A DNA stretch of 64,000 nucleotides from Avrilella dinanensis (GTDB lineage Bacteria; Bacteroidota; Bacteroidia; Flavobacteriales; Flavobacteriaceae), in NCBI RefSeq assembly GCF_002807015.1, contig NZ_NIPO01000001.1, positions 1,862,417 to 1,926,416 of the forward strand. The letters run 5' to 3'. Below, one piece after another: positions 8,565-16,628 of the stretch. Position 1 is the stretch's first letter; each line of letters opens with the position of its first letter. The notes beneath the pieces were generated by a model that saw only the letters and a program-made list of their open reading frames with translations, was not told the origin of the DNA and did no database searches. Made by a program: the position numbers and the translations under genes.

Positions 8565-9425
8565 TTAGCTCTTAGCTCCCGTTAGCTTTGAGTTAATTCT
8601 CTGCCAACGATATTTTCGGATAAATCGGGCTTGTTTAGCAGTCACAAGCAAAGGAGTTTGTTGCTTTTTTGCTTTTTGGTAACCTTGCATATAATCCCAA
8701 AATAATCTTGGTTTTCCTTTTTTTAAAGCCAATTTTACGGAAGCAATCAACGTAAGCCAAAAGCCATATCCCAAACGATAGAAAGCCTTTCCTTGTTTAT
8801 ATCTTGCTTCCCGGTCATAAACCGCTCCGGTCGGTTTGAGATGTTGAACCTTTAATTCGGGCAACACAACCACTTTCCAGCCATAATATTTTGCCAGCAA
8901 TTCATCAACCGTGTCCCAACCCATCGCAGGACGCAATCCGCCAATTTGTTCAAAACATTCTTTCCGGTAGCTTTTGAACGCTCCGCGAATATGGTCTTTG
9001 TCGGTCAGGCTTTCTAATTGCCACTCGTTTCCTTTTTGGATATATGCCATACCTCCGACCATTCCAATTTCAGCATCTGAACGGAATTTTACGGTAATCA
9101 TTTCAAAATAATTTTCCGGCAAAATCAAATCAGCATCTAATTTAACGATAAAATCAACACTTTTTTGTAAATGTTTTAATCCCTCATTGAAAGCTTTGAT
9201 TACTTTACTTCCGGGCAAATGTTTGGCTTCCGCCTGATTAGTTATCAAACGAATAAAATCATACTGCCGGGTAAATCCTTCAACTATATGAGGTGTATTA
9301 TCGGTTGAGCTGTCATCAACGACAATTACTTCATAAGGAAGCAATGTTTGAGAAACCAGACTTTTTAAAGTATCTGCGATATATTTTTCCTCGTTGTATG
9401 CCGGAATAATCACACTATAGTTCAT
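8565..9425 (-). CDS. Glycosyltransferase family 2 protein
   Basis: The 286-residue GT-A glycosyltransferase starts MNYSVIIPAYNEEKYIADTL and has VIVVDDSSTDNTP and the metal-binding KLDADL segment (DxD-like). Such enzymes transfer a sugar from a nucleotide donor, often to polysaccharide or lipid acceptors; the acceptor cannot be told here. I place the start at ATG 9425. A longer frame to 9632 would overlap the divergent T9SS gene and add an unlikely hydrophobic extension. The C-terminus and stop lie in a short repeat of CTTAGCT-like units. It stands alone, with no polysaccharide cluster around it. Confidence 0.88.
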   Translation of the reverse strand: MNYSVIIPAYNEEKYIADTLKSLVSQTLLPYEVIVVDDSSTDNTPHIVEGFTRQYDFIRLITNQAEAKHLPGSKVIKAFNEGLKHLQKSVDFIVKLDADLILPENYFEMITVKFRSDAEIGMVGGMAYIQKGNEWQLESLTDKDHIRGAFKSYRKECFEQIGGLRPAMGWDTVDELLAKYYGWKVVVLPELKVQHLKPTGAVYDREARYKQGKAFYRLGYGFWLTLIASVKLALKKGKPRLFWDYMQGYQKAKKQQTPLLVTAKQARFIRKYRWQRINSKLTGAKS

Positions 9426-9546
9426 AGATAAAATGCTTAATGGCAAAGATAAAAAGTAAAGAAAAACAAACAAAAAATAAAAATAATTTTTCTGTTTGGA
9501 AAATTTTATATAAATTAAACGTCTATTAACACAAATTATATTAATT

Positions 9547-12351
9547 ATGAACAAGATTACTTTTACCGATTCATACCAGAATCGAACACGAAAAACAAAA
9601 CGATGGCTGGGAATGCTGGCGTTTTGTGCCACGCTTTTTGGCGGGCAAACAGCTTTTGCTCAAATAGCTCAAAGTTATGACTTTGATGATGAAACACTCC
9701 AAGGTTGGGTAAATTCCGGCGATGCCGAGTTCTATTCCACCACTAGTGGACAATGTGGAGGAGCTTCCGGAATACAACTTAATATGTATACGTATGAAGA
9801 CTGGTGGGGTGGTGGTATAGTATATGTTTCTCCGAACACTCTAACTTCTCCAAATATAGGTACATCTGATGGTACAGAGGCATCAATGAGTTTTCTTTAT
9901 AAGGCGGTAAACTATGGTGGAGGAACTGCCGCAAACGCAGATGCTTTTGAAATGGAATTACAATGGGCCAACTCCAGTTCCGGACCATGGACAACATTTT
10001 ACACAATAGACGAAGACAACCACACGCCTTCTTCGGATTGTACGACTGTTAATTTAACCTTTACCCCTGGAACAGGAGACTTATATGTTAGATTTAATTC
10101 TGAATTATTAGATGAGTATGAAGATATATTGATTTATCTTGATGACATACAAATAAGTCAGGGCGACGCTCCTTGTTTCCCACCAACAGGATTAACAGCT
10201 ACAGACATTTCTCTAACAGGAGCTACTTTAGGTTGGACAAGCGACGGAGATGAATTTGAACTGGAATGGGGAGTACAAGGTTTTGAGCAAGGAAGTACAG
10301 ACGGAACTATCGTAACCGGCATTAACACTAATTCATATGAACTCACTGTTACAGAAGGAGGGAACTACGATTTCTATGTACGTCAGATTTGTGATAGTGG
10401 AGAAAGTACTTGGGCAGGTCCTTTTAGTTTTCATGTATTTGTATTGGGAGATGATTGTTCGGCTCCTATTACTATTGATGCTTTACCTTATACCACTACA
10501 GACGATACTGCCAATTATTCAGACAATCCTAATATTGAAGGTTCTCCGGGAGCATCTGGCTGTGGTACAACAAGTTCTTATTTGAACGGAAATGATGTTG
10601 TTTATTCTTACACTGCTGATTCCGATGGAACGATTATAGTAAATATTTCAGGAGTTTTAGATTATAGCGGAATATTTGCTTATGCAAGTTGTGATGATAT
10701 CGGTACAGCCTGTATCGGGGGAGCAGTCAACGGATATCTAGGAGGAGGAACAGCAGAATTCGAGTTGAATGTTGAAGATAGCGAAACATATTATTTTGTA
10801 ATTTCAACTTGGGCAAGTCCGCAAACAACGGCATATACTCTTGAAATCACTCAATTATTATGTGCTAACCCAGTTTCTTTAACAGCTACAGATATTTCCA
10901 CACAAGGTGCTACTTTAGGCTGGACAAGTGATGGAAATGATTTTGAAGTGGAATGGGGAGTACAAGATTTTGTACAAGGAAGCACAGACGGAACTATCGT
11001 AACCGGCATTAACTCTAACTCATATGAACTCACTGTTACAGAAGGAGGAAACTACGATTTCTGGGTGCGCCAGATTTGTGATACAGGAGAAAGTAACTGG
11101 ACAGGTCCTTATAGTTTTACCATTCCTTGTCTTCCTACAACAGTACCTTATGTTCAGGATTTCGACTCTGCTGCTGTACCTGATATGCCTTCATGTACCT
11201 CTGTTGAAAATGCAGGCTCTGGAAATAACTGGGTTACTAATAGCAGTTCGAGTTATGGATTTACAGAAAATCATTTGAGATACAGTTGGAATTCCAGTAA
11301 TAATGCTAATTCTTGGTTTTATACTCAGGGAATAGAATTAGAAGCAGAAACAACATACAAAGTATCTTATGATTATGGAGGAACAGGCACAACATTTCCT
11401 GAGAAACTAAAAGTAGCTTACGGAGATTCTCCTTCTTCAGTTTCTATGACTACTGTTTTGGCAGACCATACTAATGTAGTCAATGAAACTCCAACCAACA
11501 ATGAGGTAGAATTTACTCCAACGACTTCCGGAGTTTACTATTTCGGGTTTAATGCTTATTCTGACGCAGATAAATTTTACTTACATTTGGACAACATTTC
11601 CATAGATGTTGTTACCGACGACCCATGCGACGGTATTACACCACCGGAAATCGAGTCGCCACAATCACTTGATGAAGGACAAACTTTGGCTGACGTAGTA
11701 GTAACAGCGGGCGAAAACCTAACCTGGTACACCGATGAAGATTTGACTGAAACAGCAGATACTTCAGAAGCACTTACTGAAGGAGAATATACGTTCTTTG
11801 TAACACAAACTGTTGGAGACTGTACAAGTGAAGCTGTAGAAGTAGTTATAAACGTAACCAACCCATGCGACGGGATTACAACACCGGAAATCGAGTCGCC
11901 ACAATCACTTGATGAAGGACAAACTTTGGCTGATGTAGTAGTAACAGAAGGCGAAAACCTAACCTGGTACACCGATGAAGATTTGACTGAAACAGCAGAT
12001 ACTTCAGAAGCACTTACTGAAGGAGAATATACCTTCTTCGTAACACAAACTGTTGGAGACTGTACAAGTGAAGCAACGGAAGTAGTGATTACTGTTACTT
12101 TGAGCTTGTCTGAGTTTGATACTACCCAACTTAAGGTGTATCCAAACCCGACTAACGGCGAATTGAATATATCTTACACTGATACCATCAACCAAGTGGA
12201 AGTGTACAACTTGTTAGGACAAAAAGTAATAACACAAAACTTTGAGTCTAACGATGTATCTCTCAACGTAAGCCACCTTAGCAATGGTTCTTACATATTG
12301 ATACTACACGCCAATGGCTTGAAACAACAAGTAAAAATTGTTAAAAAGTAA
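9547..12351 (+). CDS. Secreted multidomain protein with FN3-like repeats and T9SS sorting domain
   Basis: The 934-residue protein has an N-terminal signal peptide ending near AQ at 38-39. A jelly-roll-like region follows, then two fibronectin-III-like units (about 209-298 and 438-528, each with TDIS..GATLGWTSDG and YDF.VRQICD). A second beta-rich region lies near 530-690. Two nearly identical 80-residue repeats (692-771 and 772-851) contain LTWYTDEDLTETADTS. The last 75 residues are a type A T9SS sorting domain (KVYPNPTNGELNIS ... VKIVKK). It should be exported by the type IX system and held at the cell surface or released, probably as an adhesin or carbohydrate-binding protein. No catalytic domain is recognised. 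A strong terminator follows. Confidence 0.88.
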   Translation: MNKITFTDSYQNRTRKTKRWLGMLAFCATLFGGQTAFAQIAQSYDFDDETLQGWVNSGDAEFYSTTSGQCGGASGIQLNMYTYEDWWGGGIVYVSPNTLTSPNIGTSDGTEASMSFLYKAVNYGGGTAANADAFEMELQWANSSSGPWTTFYTIDEDNHTPSSDCTTVNLTFTPGTGDLYVRFNSELLDEYEDILIYLDDIQISQGDAPCFPPTGLTATDISLTGATLGWTSDGDEFELEWGVQGFEQGSTDGTIVTGINTNSYELTVTEGGNYDFYVRQICDSGESTWAGPFSFHVFVLGDDCSAPITIDALPYTTTDDTANYSDNPNIEGSPGASGCGTTSSYLNGNDVVYSYTADSDGTIIVNISGVLDYSGIFAYASCDDIGTACIGGAVNGYLGGGTAEFELNVEDSETYYFVISTWASPQTTAYTLEITQLLCANPVSLTATDISTQGATLGWTSDGNDFEVEWGVQDFVQGSTDGTIVTGINSNSYELTVTEGGNYDFWVRQICDTGESNWTGPYSFTIPCLPTTVPYVQDFDSAAVPDMPSCTSVENAGSGNNWVTNSSSSYGFTENHLRYSWNSSNNANSWFYTQGIELEAETTYKVSYDYGGTGTTFPEKLKVAYGDSPSSVSMTTVLADHTNVVNETPTNNEVEFTPTTSGVYYFGFNAYSDADKFYLHLDNISIDVVTDDPCDGITPPEIESPQSLDEGQTLADVVVTAGENLTWYTDEDLTETADTSEALTEGEYTFFVTQTVGDCTSEAVEVVINVTNPCDGITTPEIESPQSLDEGQTLADVVVTEGENLTWYTDEDLTETADTSEALTEGEYTFFVTQTVGDCTSEATEVVITVTLSLSEFDTTQLKVYPNPTNGELNISYTDTINQVEVYNLLGQKVITQNFESNDVSLNVSHLSNGSYILILHANGLKQQVKIVKK
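11621..12100 (+). repeat. Two tandem 240-bp repeats inside the T9SS protein gene
   Basis: Two copies of exactly 240 bases, 11621-11860 and 11861-12100, differ at only a few positions. Each encodes 80 residues beginning PCDGIT and ending near the DCTSEA segment. Because 240 is a multiple of three, copy number can change without shifting the frame. Confidence 0.9.
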
Positions 12352-12372
12352 TTTGTAATACATAGTTCATAA

Positions 12373-12416
12373 AATCCGCCCGGAGGAGTACATCTTCCGG
12401 GCGGATTGTTTTTTTC
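12373..12416 (+). terminator. Rho-independent terminator after the T9SS protein gene
   Basis: AATCCGCCCGGA at 12373-12384 pairs perfectly with TCCGGGCGGATT at 12396-12407, with an 11-base loop and a run of T after it. It is 22 bases past the stop codon. Confidence 0.92.
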
Positions 12417-12489
12417 TGTAAAGTGAATGAGTGTGATGGAGTGAACCTGTGACTAAGTAACGAAGTTTAGGGGTTCAAGTTGCCACCGT

Positions 12490-12540
12490 TATCGGTTATA
12501 AATTTCTGGAAAACGACCGGATTTTGGTTGTGAAGAATTA
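12490..12540 (+). pseudogene. Duplicated 3' end of the zinc-ribbon gene at 13.2 kb
   Basis: These 51 bases match 13521-13571 at 49 positions, the last codons of the zinc-ribbon protein gene, including its stop. They would encode IGYKFLENDRILVVKN. There is no start or upstream coding part here. The fragment sits in a gene-free stretch (12352-12701) that also holds the terminator and a type A repeat. Confidence 0.8.
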
Positions 12541-12576
12541 GATGAATGTTAGATGTCTGATGTTGGGTGTTTATTT

Positions 12577-12634
12577 AACCACAAAGACACAAAGTTCACA
12601 AAGAAATCTCTGTGCACTCTGTGCCTTAGTGGTT
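12577..12634. repeat. Dispersed palindromic repeat, type A
   Basis: The copy starts AACCACAAAGACACAAAG and ends TGTGCCTTAGTGGTT. The preceding bases GATGTTGGGTGTT are shared with the copy at 8418-8476. It is followed by a short CGCTAATT motif also seen after the copy at 16539-16587. Confidence 0.72.
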
Positions 12635-12701
12635 CATTCATTCGCTAATTACCTCATCGGAACTTTAGCTTTGGCAAATTGTTTCTATACAACAAGCTAA
12701 A

Positions 12702-13040
12702 TCACTTATTACCACTCCCCAAAAGCAGGATTTCTTCCACCCTGATTTCCGTGATATACCGCTTTTGACCATCTTGTGTATCATAACTCCGGTAAGTGAG
12801 TTTTCCGTCAACAGCAATTTGATTTCCTTTAGTGACATACTTTTGCATGATTTCTGCCGTTTTTCCAAAAGCAACCAGATTGTGCCATTGAGTGTCTTCC
12901 ACTCTTTCGCCTTGTGCGTTGGTGTAATAATCGCTTGTGGCAAGAGTTACGCTGGCTTTTATTCCACCGTTCTCGAAAGTTACCACTTCCACATCTTTTC
13001 CTGTGCGTCCGATAAGACCTACTTTGTTTCGTACCGACAT
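12702..13040 (-). CDS. ssb: Single-stranded DNA-binding protein (SSB)
   Basis: The 112-residue protein is one OB fold of the bacterial SSB family, with NKVGLIGRTGKDVEV at the N-terminus and WHNLVAFGKTAEIMQKYVTKGNQIAVDGKL in two adjoining segments. It coats single-stranded DNA in replication and repair. It ends LLLGSGNK and lacks the acidic C-terminal tip that docks partner proteins in standard SSBs. It may therefore be an accessory SSB, with the main copy elsewhere. It is a lone gene, divergent from the zinc-ribbon gene. Confidence 0.9.
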   Translation of the reverse strand: MSVRNKVGLIGRTGKDVEVVTFENGGIKASVTLATSDYYTNAQGERVEDTQWHNLVAFGKTAEIMQKYVTKGNQIAVDGKLTYRSYDTQDGQKRYITEIRVEEILLLGSGNK

Positions 13041-13167
13041 AATACTATAAATTTAAATTAAACAATCAAATCCGGGTCGTTCGATTTTTCCCGAATCTCT
13101 GGTGCAAAGATTCTGCAAAAGCCAAAGTTTAGTCGGTAGTTATACAATTACTTTCGATTGTAATTAT

Positions 13168-13194
13168 TTGTAAACGGATAAATTGTTATATTTG
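13168..13194 (+). promoter_or_regulatory. Candidate promoter of the zinc-ribbon gene
   Basis: TTG at 13168-13170 (in TTTG) and TATATTTG at 13187-13194 are separated by 16 bases, close to the flavobacterial TTG/TAnnTTTG layout. The start codon is 33 bases further on. Confidence 0.55.
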
Positions 13195-13227
13195 AATGTT
13201 TTATAAAAATAAAAAAATTGCAGAAAA

Positions 13228-13572
13228 ATGAATAAATGTTTAGAATGCGGCGAAAAAATCATCGGTCGTTCAGATAAAAAATTCTGTAACGATTCATGCA
13301 GGAACGCCTATAACAACAAACAAAACAAAGATGCATCAAACCTGATGCGGAATGTAAATAATAAACTTCGGAAAAACTACCGGATTTTGTCCGACCAATC
13401 ATTCACGGACGGAAAAGCTAAAACAACTCGTCAAAATTTATCCATAGACGGGTTTGATTTCACTTATTTCACGCATTTCAAAGTGTATAAAAACGGTGCA
13501 GAATATCGGTTTGTGTACGATATCGGTTATAAATTTCTGGAAAACGACTGGATTTTGATTGTGAAGAATTAA
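13228..13572 (+). CDS. Small zinc-ribbon protein, function unknown
   Basis: The 114-residue protein has Cys4, Cys7, Cys20 and Cys24 in a treble-clef or zinc-ribbon arrangement (CLECGEKI...KKFCNDSCRNAYNN), as in DUF2116-like proteins. A basic helix follows, then a C-terminal beta segment (YRFVYDIGYKFLENDWILIV). It may bind nucleic acid, but no function is known to me. Its last 51 bases are duplicated about 1 kb upstream. It is a single gene with its own candidate promoter. Confidence 0.8.
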   Translation: MNKCLECGEKIIGRSDKKFCNDSCRNAYNNKQNKDASNLMRNVNNKLRKNYRILSDQSFTDGKAKTTRQNLSIDGFDFTYFTHFKVYKNGAEYRFVYDIGYKFLENDWILIVKN

Positions 13573-13780
13573 TTTTTCGGGTGTTTTTAACCGCAAAGCT
13601 TGGTGAAATGCGGATAAATTGGGCAAAAATTTAATTTAGCAGTAACCTGTGAGTCGTTGACTAAATTAAAAAAAAGCCCCTGCTCACAGCATTTGGCGGA
13701 TATTATTTGCAGAAAGTTTCAATTAACCGTAAAACCCCGTCATTTTGCTAAACTACATCTATCAGCAGTCTTTTTTTATA

Positions 13781-14212
13781 TTAATACCTCATTCTCCAAC
13801 TGGTTATCAGTCCGTTTTCAACAGTAAATAAAAAGTTAGCTTTGTTGGTATAACCCTGACTCGAATATTGACCCGTAACAACAACCTCATTTTCGTTGAT
13901 CACGGTATATTGGGGATTCGCAACTTTACCTTGACGACTGATGATGTCACTTTCTAACCATTTTCGGGTTTCTTCTGCTGTTTTCATTATTCCGTCAGCT
14001 CCATAAGCTTGTGTAGCGGTTTTTGAAAATTGAGCTCTAATCAATTCTGCATTTTCTGATTGCATTGCTTCCATCAATGCTTTTACGGGGTTTAATAGGG
14101 TTTTGTCTTGCATTTTTTCTGAATTTTGAGTTTCTGTTTGATTGTTTTTCTGTGTTTGTCCGCACGAAGTGAGCGAAACCGTTAAGGTAATTAAATAAAA
14201 TAGTTTTTTCAT
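13781..14212 (-). CDS. NTF2-like lipoprotein, function unknown
   Basis: The protein has 143 residues when started at ATG 14212. That start puts a lipoprotein signal at the N-terminus (KKLFYLITLTVSLTSC, with the lipobox Cys17). A Gln/Asn-rich linker follows, then a small alpha+beta domain of the NTF2/DUF4440 type (NPVKALMEAMQSENAELI ... FTVENGLITSWRMRY). Such domains bind small ligands or are enzymes, and nothing here points to one. It lies just downstream of the GxxExxY cassette on the same strand, with a palindromic repeat between them. Confidence 0.72.
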   Translation of the reverse strand: MKKLFYLITLTVSLTSCGQTQKNNQTETQNSEKMQDKTLLNPVKALMEAMQSENAELIRAQFSKTATQAYGADGIMKTAEETRKWLESDIISRQGKVANPQYTVINENEVVVTGQYSSQGYTNKANFLFTVENGLITSWRMRY

Positions 14213-14227
14213 TTTTTCATCTTTTTT

Positions 14228-14288
14228 TCTGTCGCAGATATTTTTTGCCACAGATACACAGATAAAATAACATCTGTGTATCGTGGCT
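14228..14288. repeat. Dispersed palindromic repeat, type B (left flank of the GxxExxY gene)
   Basis: GCCACAGATACACAGAT at 14247 onward pairs with ATCTGTGTATCGTGGC ending near 14287. A shared lead-in GCAGATATTTTTT precedes it. The same composite is at 14688-14753, so the GxxExxY gene is bracketed by direct copies, each of which is a palindrome. The gene's stop codon is 2 bases from the repeat. Confidence 0.78.
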
Positions 14289-14289
14289 A

Positions 14290-14667
14290 CTAAACTATAA
14301 TTCGTTTGTATTGAAGTTTAGGTTCTCCGAAATTCACAACGAGGGCAATTTCGCATTGTGATACTTTCAGGTAATTGATGGCTTGAGCAATATGCTCTTC
14401 AGCAATTTCTTTTCTTATTCCTTTTATCTCTAATATTACATTGTCAAAAACTACAAAATCTGCATAAAATTTATGTGGTAAAATCACACCTTTATAATTG
14501 ACCGGATATTCTTTTTCTCTTTCATAAGGAACCCCTGCTCGTTGAAATTCCAATTCCAAAGCGTCTTTATACACTATTTCCAAAAATCCCGCACCTAACT
14601 GGTTGTGGACTTCCATACAAATACCGATGATTTTGTAAGTTTCCTCTTTTAAAGGAAAATGTTCCAT
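14290..14667 (-). CDS. GxxExxY protein (PD-(D/E)XK-like fold)
   Basis: The 125-residue protein carries the naming motif at Gly27-Phe-Leu-Glu30-Ile-Val-Tyr33. A PD-(D/E)XK-like core follows: Asp70 in FYADFVV, Glu80-Ile-Lys82 in ILEIKG, and Gln95. The family is widespread and of unknown function. It looks like a minimal nuclease fold without a DNA-binding domain. The gene fits tightly between two type B palindromic repeats with only 2 and about 20 spare bases. This suggests that gene and repeats form one unit. Confidence 0.9.
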   Translation of the reverse strand: MEHFPLKEETYKIIGICMEVHNQLGAGFLEIVYKDALELEFQRAGVPYEREKEYPVNYKGVILPHKFYADFVVFDNVILEIKGIRKEIAEEHIAQAINYLKVSQCEIALVVNFGEPKLQYKRIIV

Positions 14668-14687
14668 ATTTTTTACGTTTTATTTTT

Positions 14688-14753
14688 TCTGCCACAGATA
14701 TTTTTTGCCACAGATGCACAGATAATGCGTTTTTCATCTGTGTATCTGTGGCT
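14688..14753. repeat. Dispersed palindromic repeat, type B (right flank of the GxxExxY gene)
   Basis: The lead-in CTGCCACAGATATTTTTT is followed by GCCACAGATGCACAGAT pairing with ATCTGTGTATCTGTGGC (14707-14752). The same composite lies at 14228-14288, and a copy of the palindrome without any gene lies at 30781-30832. Confidence 0.8.
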
Positions 14754-14759
14754 TTTTAA

Positions 14760-15107
14760 TCAATTCTTCAAAGGGTGCTGTAAGTAGATAATAACCAGAT
14801 TAAGCAATAAAAATGGAATTTCTATCGCAACGCCTTTCAAATCTCTGTTCAATAATTGCAGACAGATAATCATCAATATTCCTGCTGCCATCAGGAAGTT
14901 TCCCCAAACAAAAGTTCTTGGAAACAGAATTAAAACCGAAGCCAACAATGTTACTGCTCCGTTTATCATAACTGCATTTTTACTGAAATTCCATTTACCA
15001 AACATTTCCAGCATCTCGGGTTTTGCAGTAAGCATATTCCAACCGTGTTTTGTTCCCATAAACACAGCAAAAAGAATTAAAATTGTATTTAGGATTTTTA
15101 AAATCAT
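14760..15107 (-). CDS. DoxX-like small membrane protein
   Basis: The 115-residue protein is almost wholly hydrophobic with about four membrane helices (near 3-20, 42-62, 66-84 and 95-110), resembling the DoxX/DUF4267-like group of inner-membrane proteins. Its function is unknown. It lies 69 bases downstream of the SDR gene on the same strand, so the two may be co-transcribed, under the AraC-type regulator gene nearby. Confidence 0.72.
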   Translation of the reverse strand: MILKILNTILILFAVFMGTKHGWNMLTAKPEMLEMFGKWNFSKNAVMINGAVTLLASVLILFPRTFVWGNFLMAAGILMIICLQLLNRDLKGVAIEIPFLLLNLVIIYLQHPLKN

Positions 15108-15176
15108 AATCTTAAAATTTTAAAATGAAAGGCAAACAACCAAGTCATTTGCCTTTCAAAAATAGTAAATTTTCTT

Positions 15177-15932
15177 TTATCTTGTTGTATAACCACCATT
15201 TGCGAAAATAGTTTGTCCTGTGATCCACCAACCGTCTGTTACCAAAAACTCTACCAATGGAGCAATGTCTTTAATATCGGTCAATCCTCCCAAAGCAGAA
15301 GCAGATTTGTGGTAAGCTACTGCGTCATCGCTTTCCTGTCCGTAGAAAAAAGGCGTATCCATAGGCCCGGGAGCAACACCTGTTACGGAAATTCCTCTGT
15401 GTCCGAACTCTTTTGAAGCCATTCTCGTAAAATGCTCAACAGGTGCTTTTGCTCCGGCATAGGTAGAATATAATCCTGTGTAAGCTGCTAAAAGTGAGGT
15501 AACAATCGTGCAAAGTTTTCCGTTGTCGTTCAGGTGTTTTCCGGCTTCCTGAATAAAGAAATAAGCCACTTTTGAATTGATGTCAAACATCGTATCGTAA
15601 TCTTCTTCGGTTGTGTCCAAGAAAGGTTTTTTCAACACCATTCCTACCGTGTTGATTGCAATATCAATACCTCCGAATTTGGATTTGGTTTCTTCAAAAA
15701 GTTTGGTAATGTTCTTTACATCTGTCAAATCTGCCTGAAACAAAAATGCCTGTCCTCCTGCATTTGTGATGTCTGCCAAAGTTTTTTCCGCTTCTGCTTT
15801 TGTGCTGTTGCTATTGTAATGAATCGCTACTTTTGCTCCTTTTGAAGCAAAATCTCTGCTCAATAATCCGCCTAAGTTTTTTGCACCTCCTGCAATTAAA
15901 ACTACTTTTCCGTTTAAATCATTTCTTGCCAT
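15177..15932 (-). CDS. SDR family oxidoreductase
   Basis: The 251-residue short-chain dehydrogenase/reductase has the Rossmann glycine motif GGAKNLGG near residues 15-22. An Asn-Thr-Val (INTVG) segment lies near residue 90, and the catalytic Ser/Tyr/Lys set is in SLLAAYTGLYSTYAGAK. VHYN-like basic residues after the second strand suggest NADP(H). The substrate is unknown. The AraC-type gene 154 bases upstream on the same strand is a plausible regulator, and the DoxX-like gene follows. Confidence 0.9.
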   Translation of the reverse strand: MARNDLNGKVVLIAGGAKNLGGLLSRDFASKGAKVAIHYNSNSTKAEAEKTLADITNAGGQAFLFQADLTDVKNITKLFEETKSKFGGIDIAINTVGMVLKKPFLDTTEEDYDTMFDINSKVAYFFIQEAGKHLNDNGKLCTIVTSLLAAYTGLYSTYAGAKAPVEHFTRMASKEFGHRGISVTGVAPGPMDTPFFYGQESDDAVAYHKSASALGGLTDIKDIAPLVEFLVTDGWWITGQTIFANGGYTTR

Positions 15933-16086
15933 TTTTTTTGATTTTTAAATGTTTATAACTGAATACAAAATTGGCAGATTAGAAAATATATTTTGTGGTG
16001 AACTTTTCGGAAGTTTTCATTTTTACCTCACCCAAATCTGTTTCACAACAAATTTCACCTCTCCTTTGGAGAGGTGAAAACGGAAA

Positions 16087-16461
16087 TTATTTAGTCGATT
16101 TTCGGAATTGTCCAGGCGTTTGTCCAACAAACTTTTTGAAGAATTTGGAAAAATTGGACGGGTCGTAAGTCAATATTTTTGCAATTTCAGAAATTGATTT
16201 ATCACTTTCGGAAAGCATTTGTTTGGCTTTATCAATAATTTTGAGGTCATAAAAATGACAAGGATGATTTCCTGTTTCTTTCTGAACCGTATCAGTCAAA
16301 TGTTTATGGGAAATAAATAATTCACTTGCAATCTGATTGATTTCCATAAATTCCTCAACCTTACCCGAAACCACATCAGCAATATGTTTGTCTAAAAACT
16401 GAAAATAGTTTTCGGTAATTTCTTTGCTTCTCGTTAATAAATATTTGTTGGTTTCACTCAT
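16087..16461 (-). CDS. AraC family transcriptional regulator (short)
   Basis: The 124-residue protein is nearly only the AraC-type DNA-binding region: two helix-turn-helix units (INQIASELFISHKHLTDTVQ and ISEIAKILTYDPSNFSKFFK) and the closing TPGQFRKS. It has no obvious ligand-binding cupin, only a 45-residue helical lead. It probably controls the SDR and DoxX-like genes just downstream on the same strand. That is inference from position. Confidence 0.87.
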   Translation of the reverse strand: MSETNKYLLTRSKEITENYFQFLDKHIADVVSGKVEEFMEINQIASELFISHKHLTDTVQKETGNHPCHFYDLKIIDKAKQMLSESDKSISEIAKILTYDPSNFSKFFKKFVGQTPGQFRKSTK

Positions 16462-16538
16462 TAGGTCTCAATTAAATAAATATTACAAAGGTCAGAACTT
16501 TTGATAAGTTATTTATGGTGAACTTTTCGGGTGTTTTT

Positions 16539-16587
16539 AACCACAAAGACACAAAAAAATCTCTGTAAACTCTGTGCCTCTGTGGTT
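16539..16587. repeat. Dispersed palindromic repeat, type A
   Basis: The copy starts AACCACAAAGACACAAAA and ends CTGTGCCTCTGTGGTT. It is preceded by TCGGGTGTTTTT, which is also found after the zinc-ribbon gene, and followed by a CGCTAATTAACTAAT motif. Confidence 0.72.
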
Positions 16588-16628
16588 AACACTATTCGCT
16601 AATTAACTAATCAAACTTATTGGTCAAT

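Noticed and set aside
12665..12943. Second minus-strand frame inside ssb
   Set aside because: It is a shifted frame of ssb with no conserved feature, while the SSB frame shows a full OB fold.
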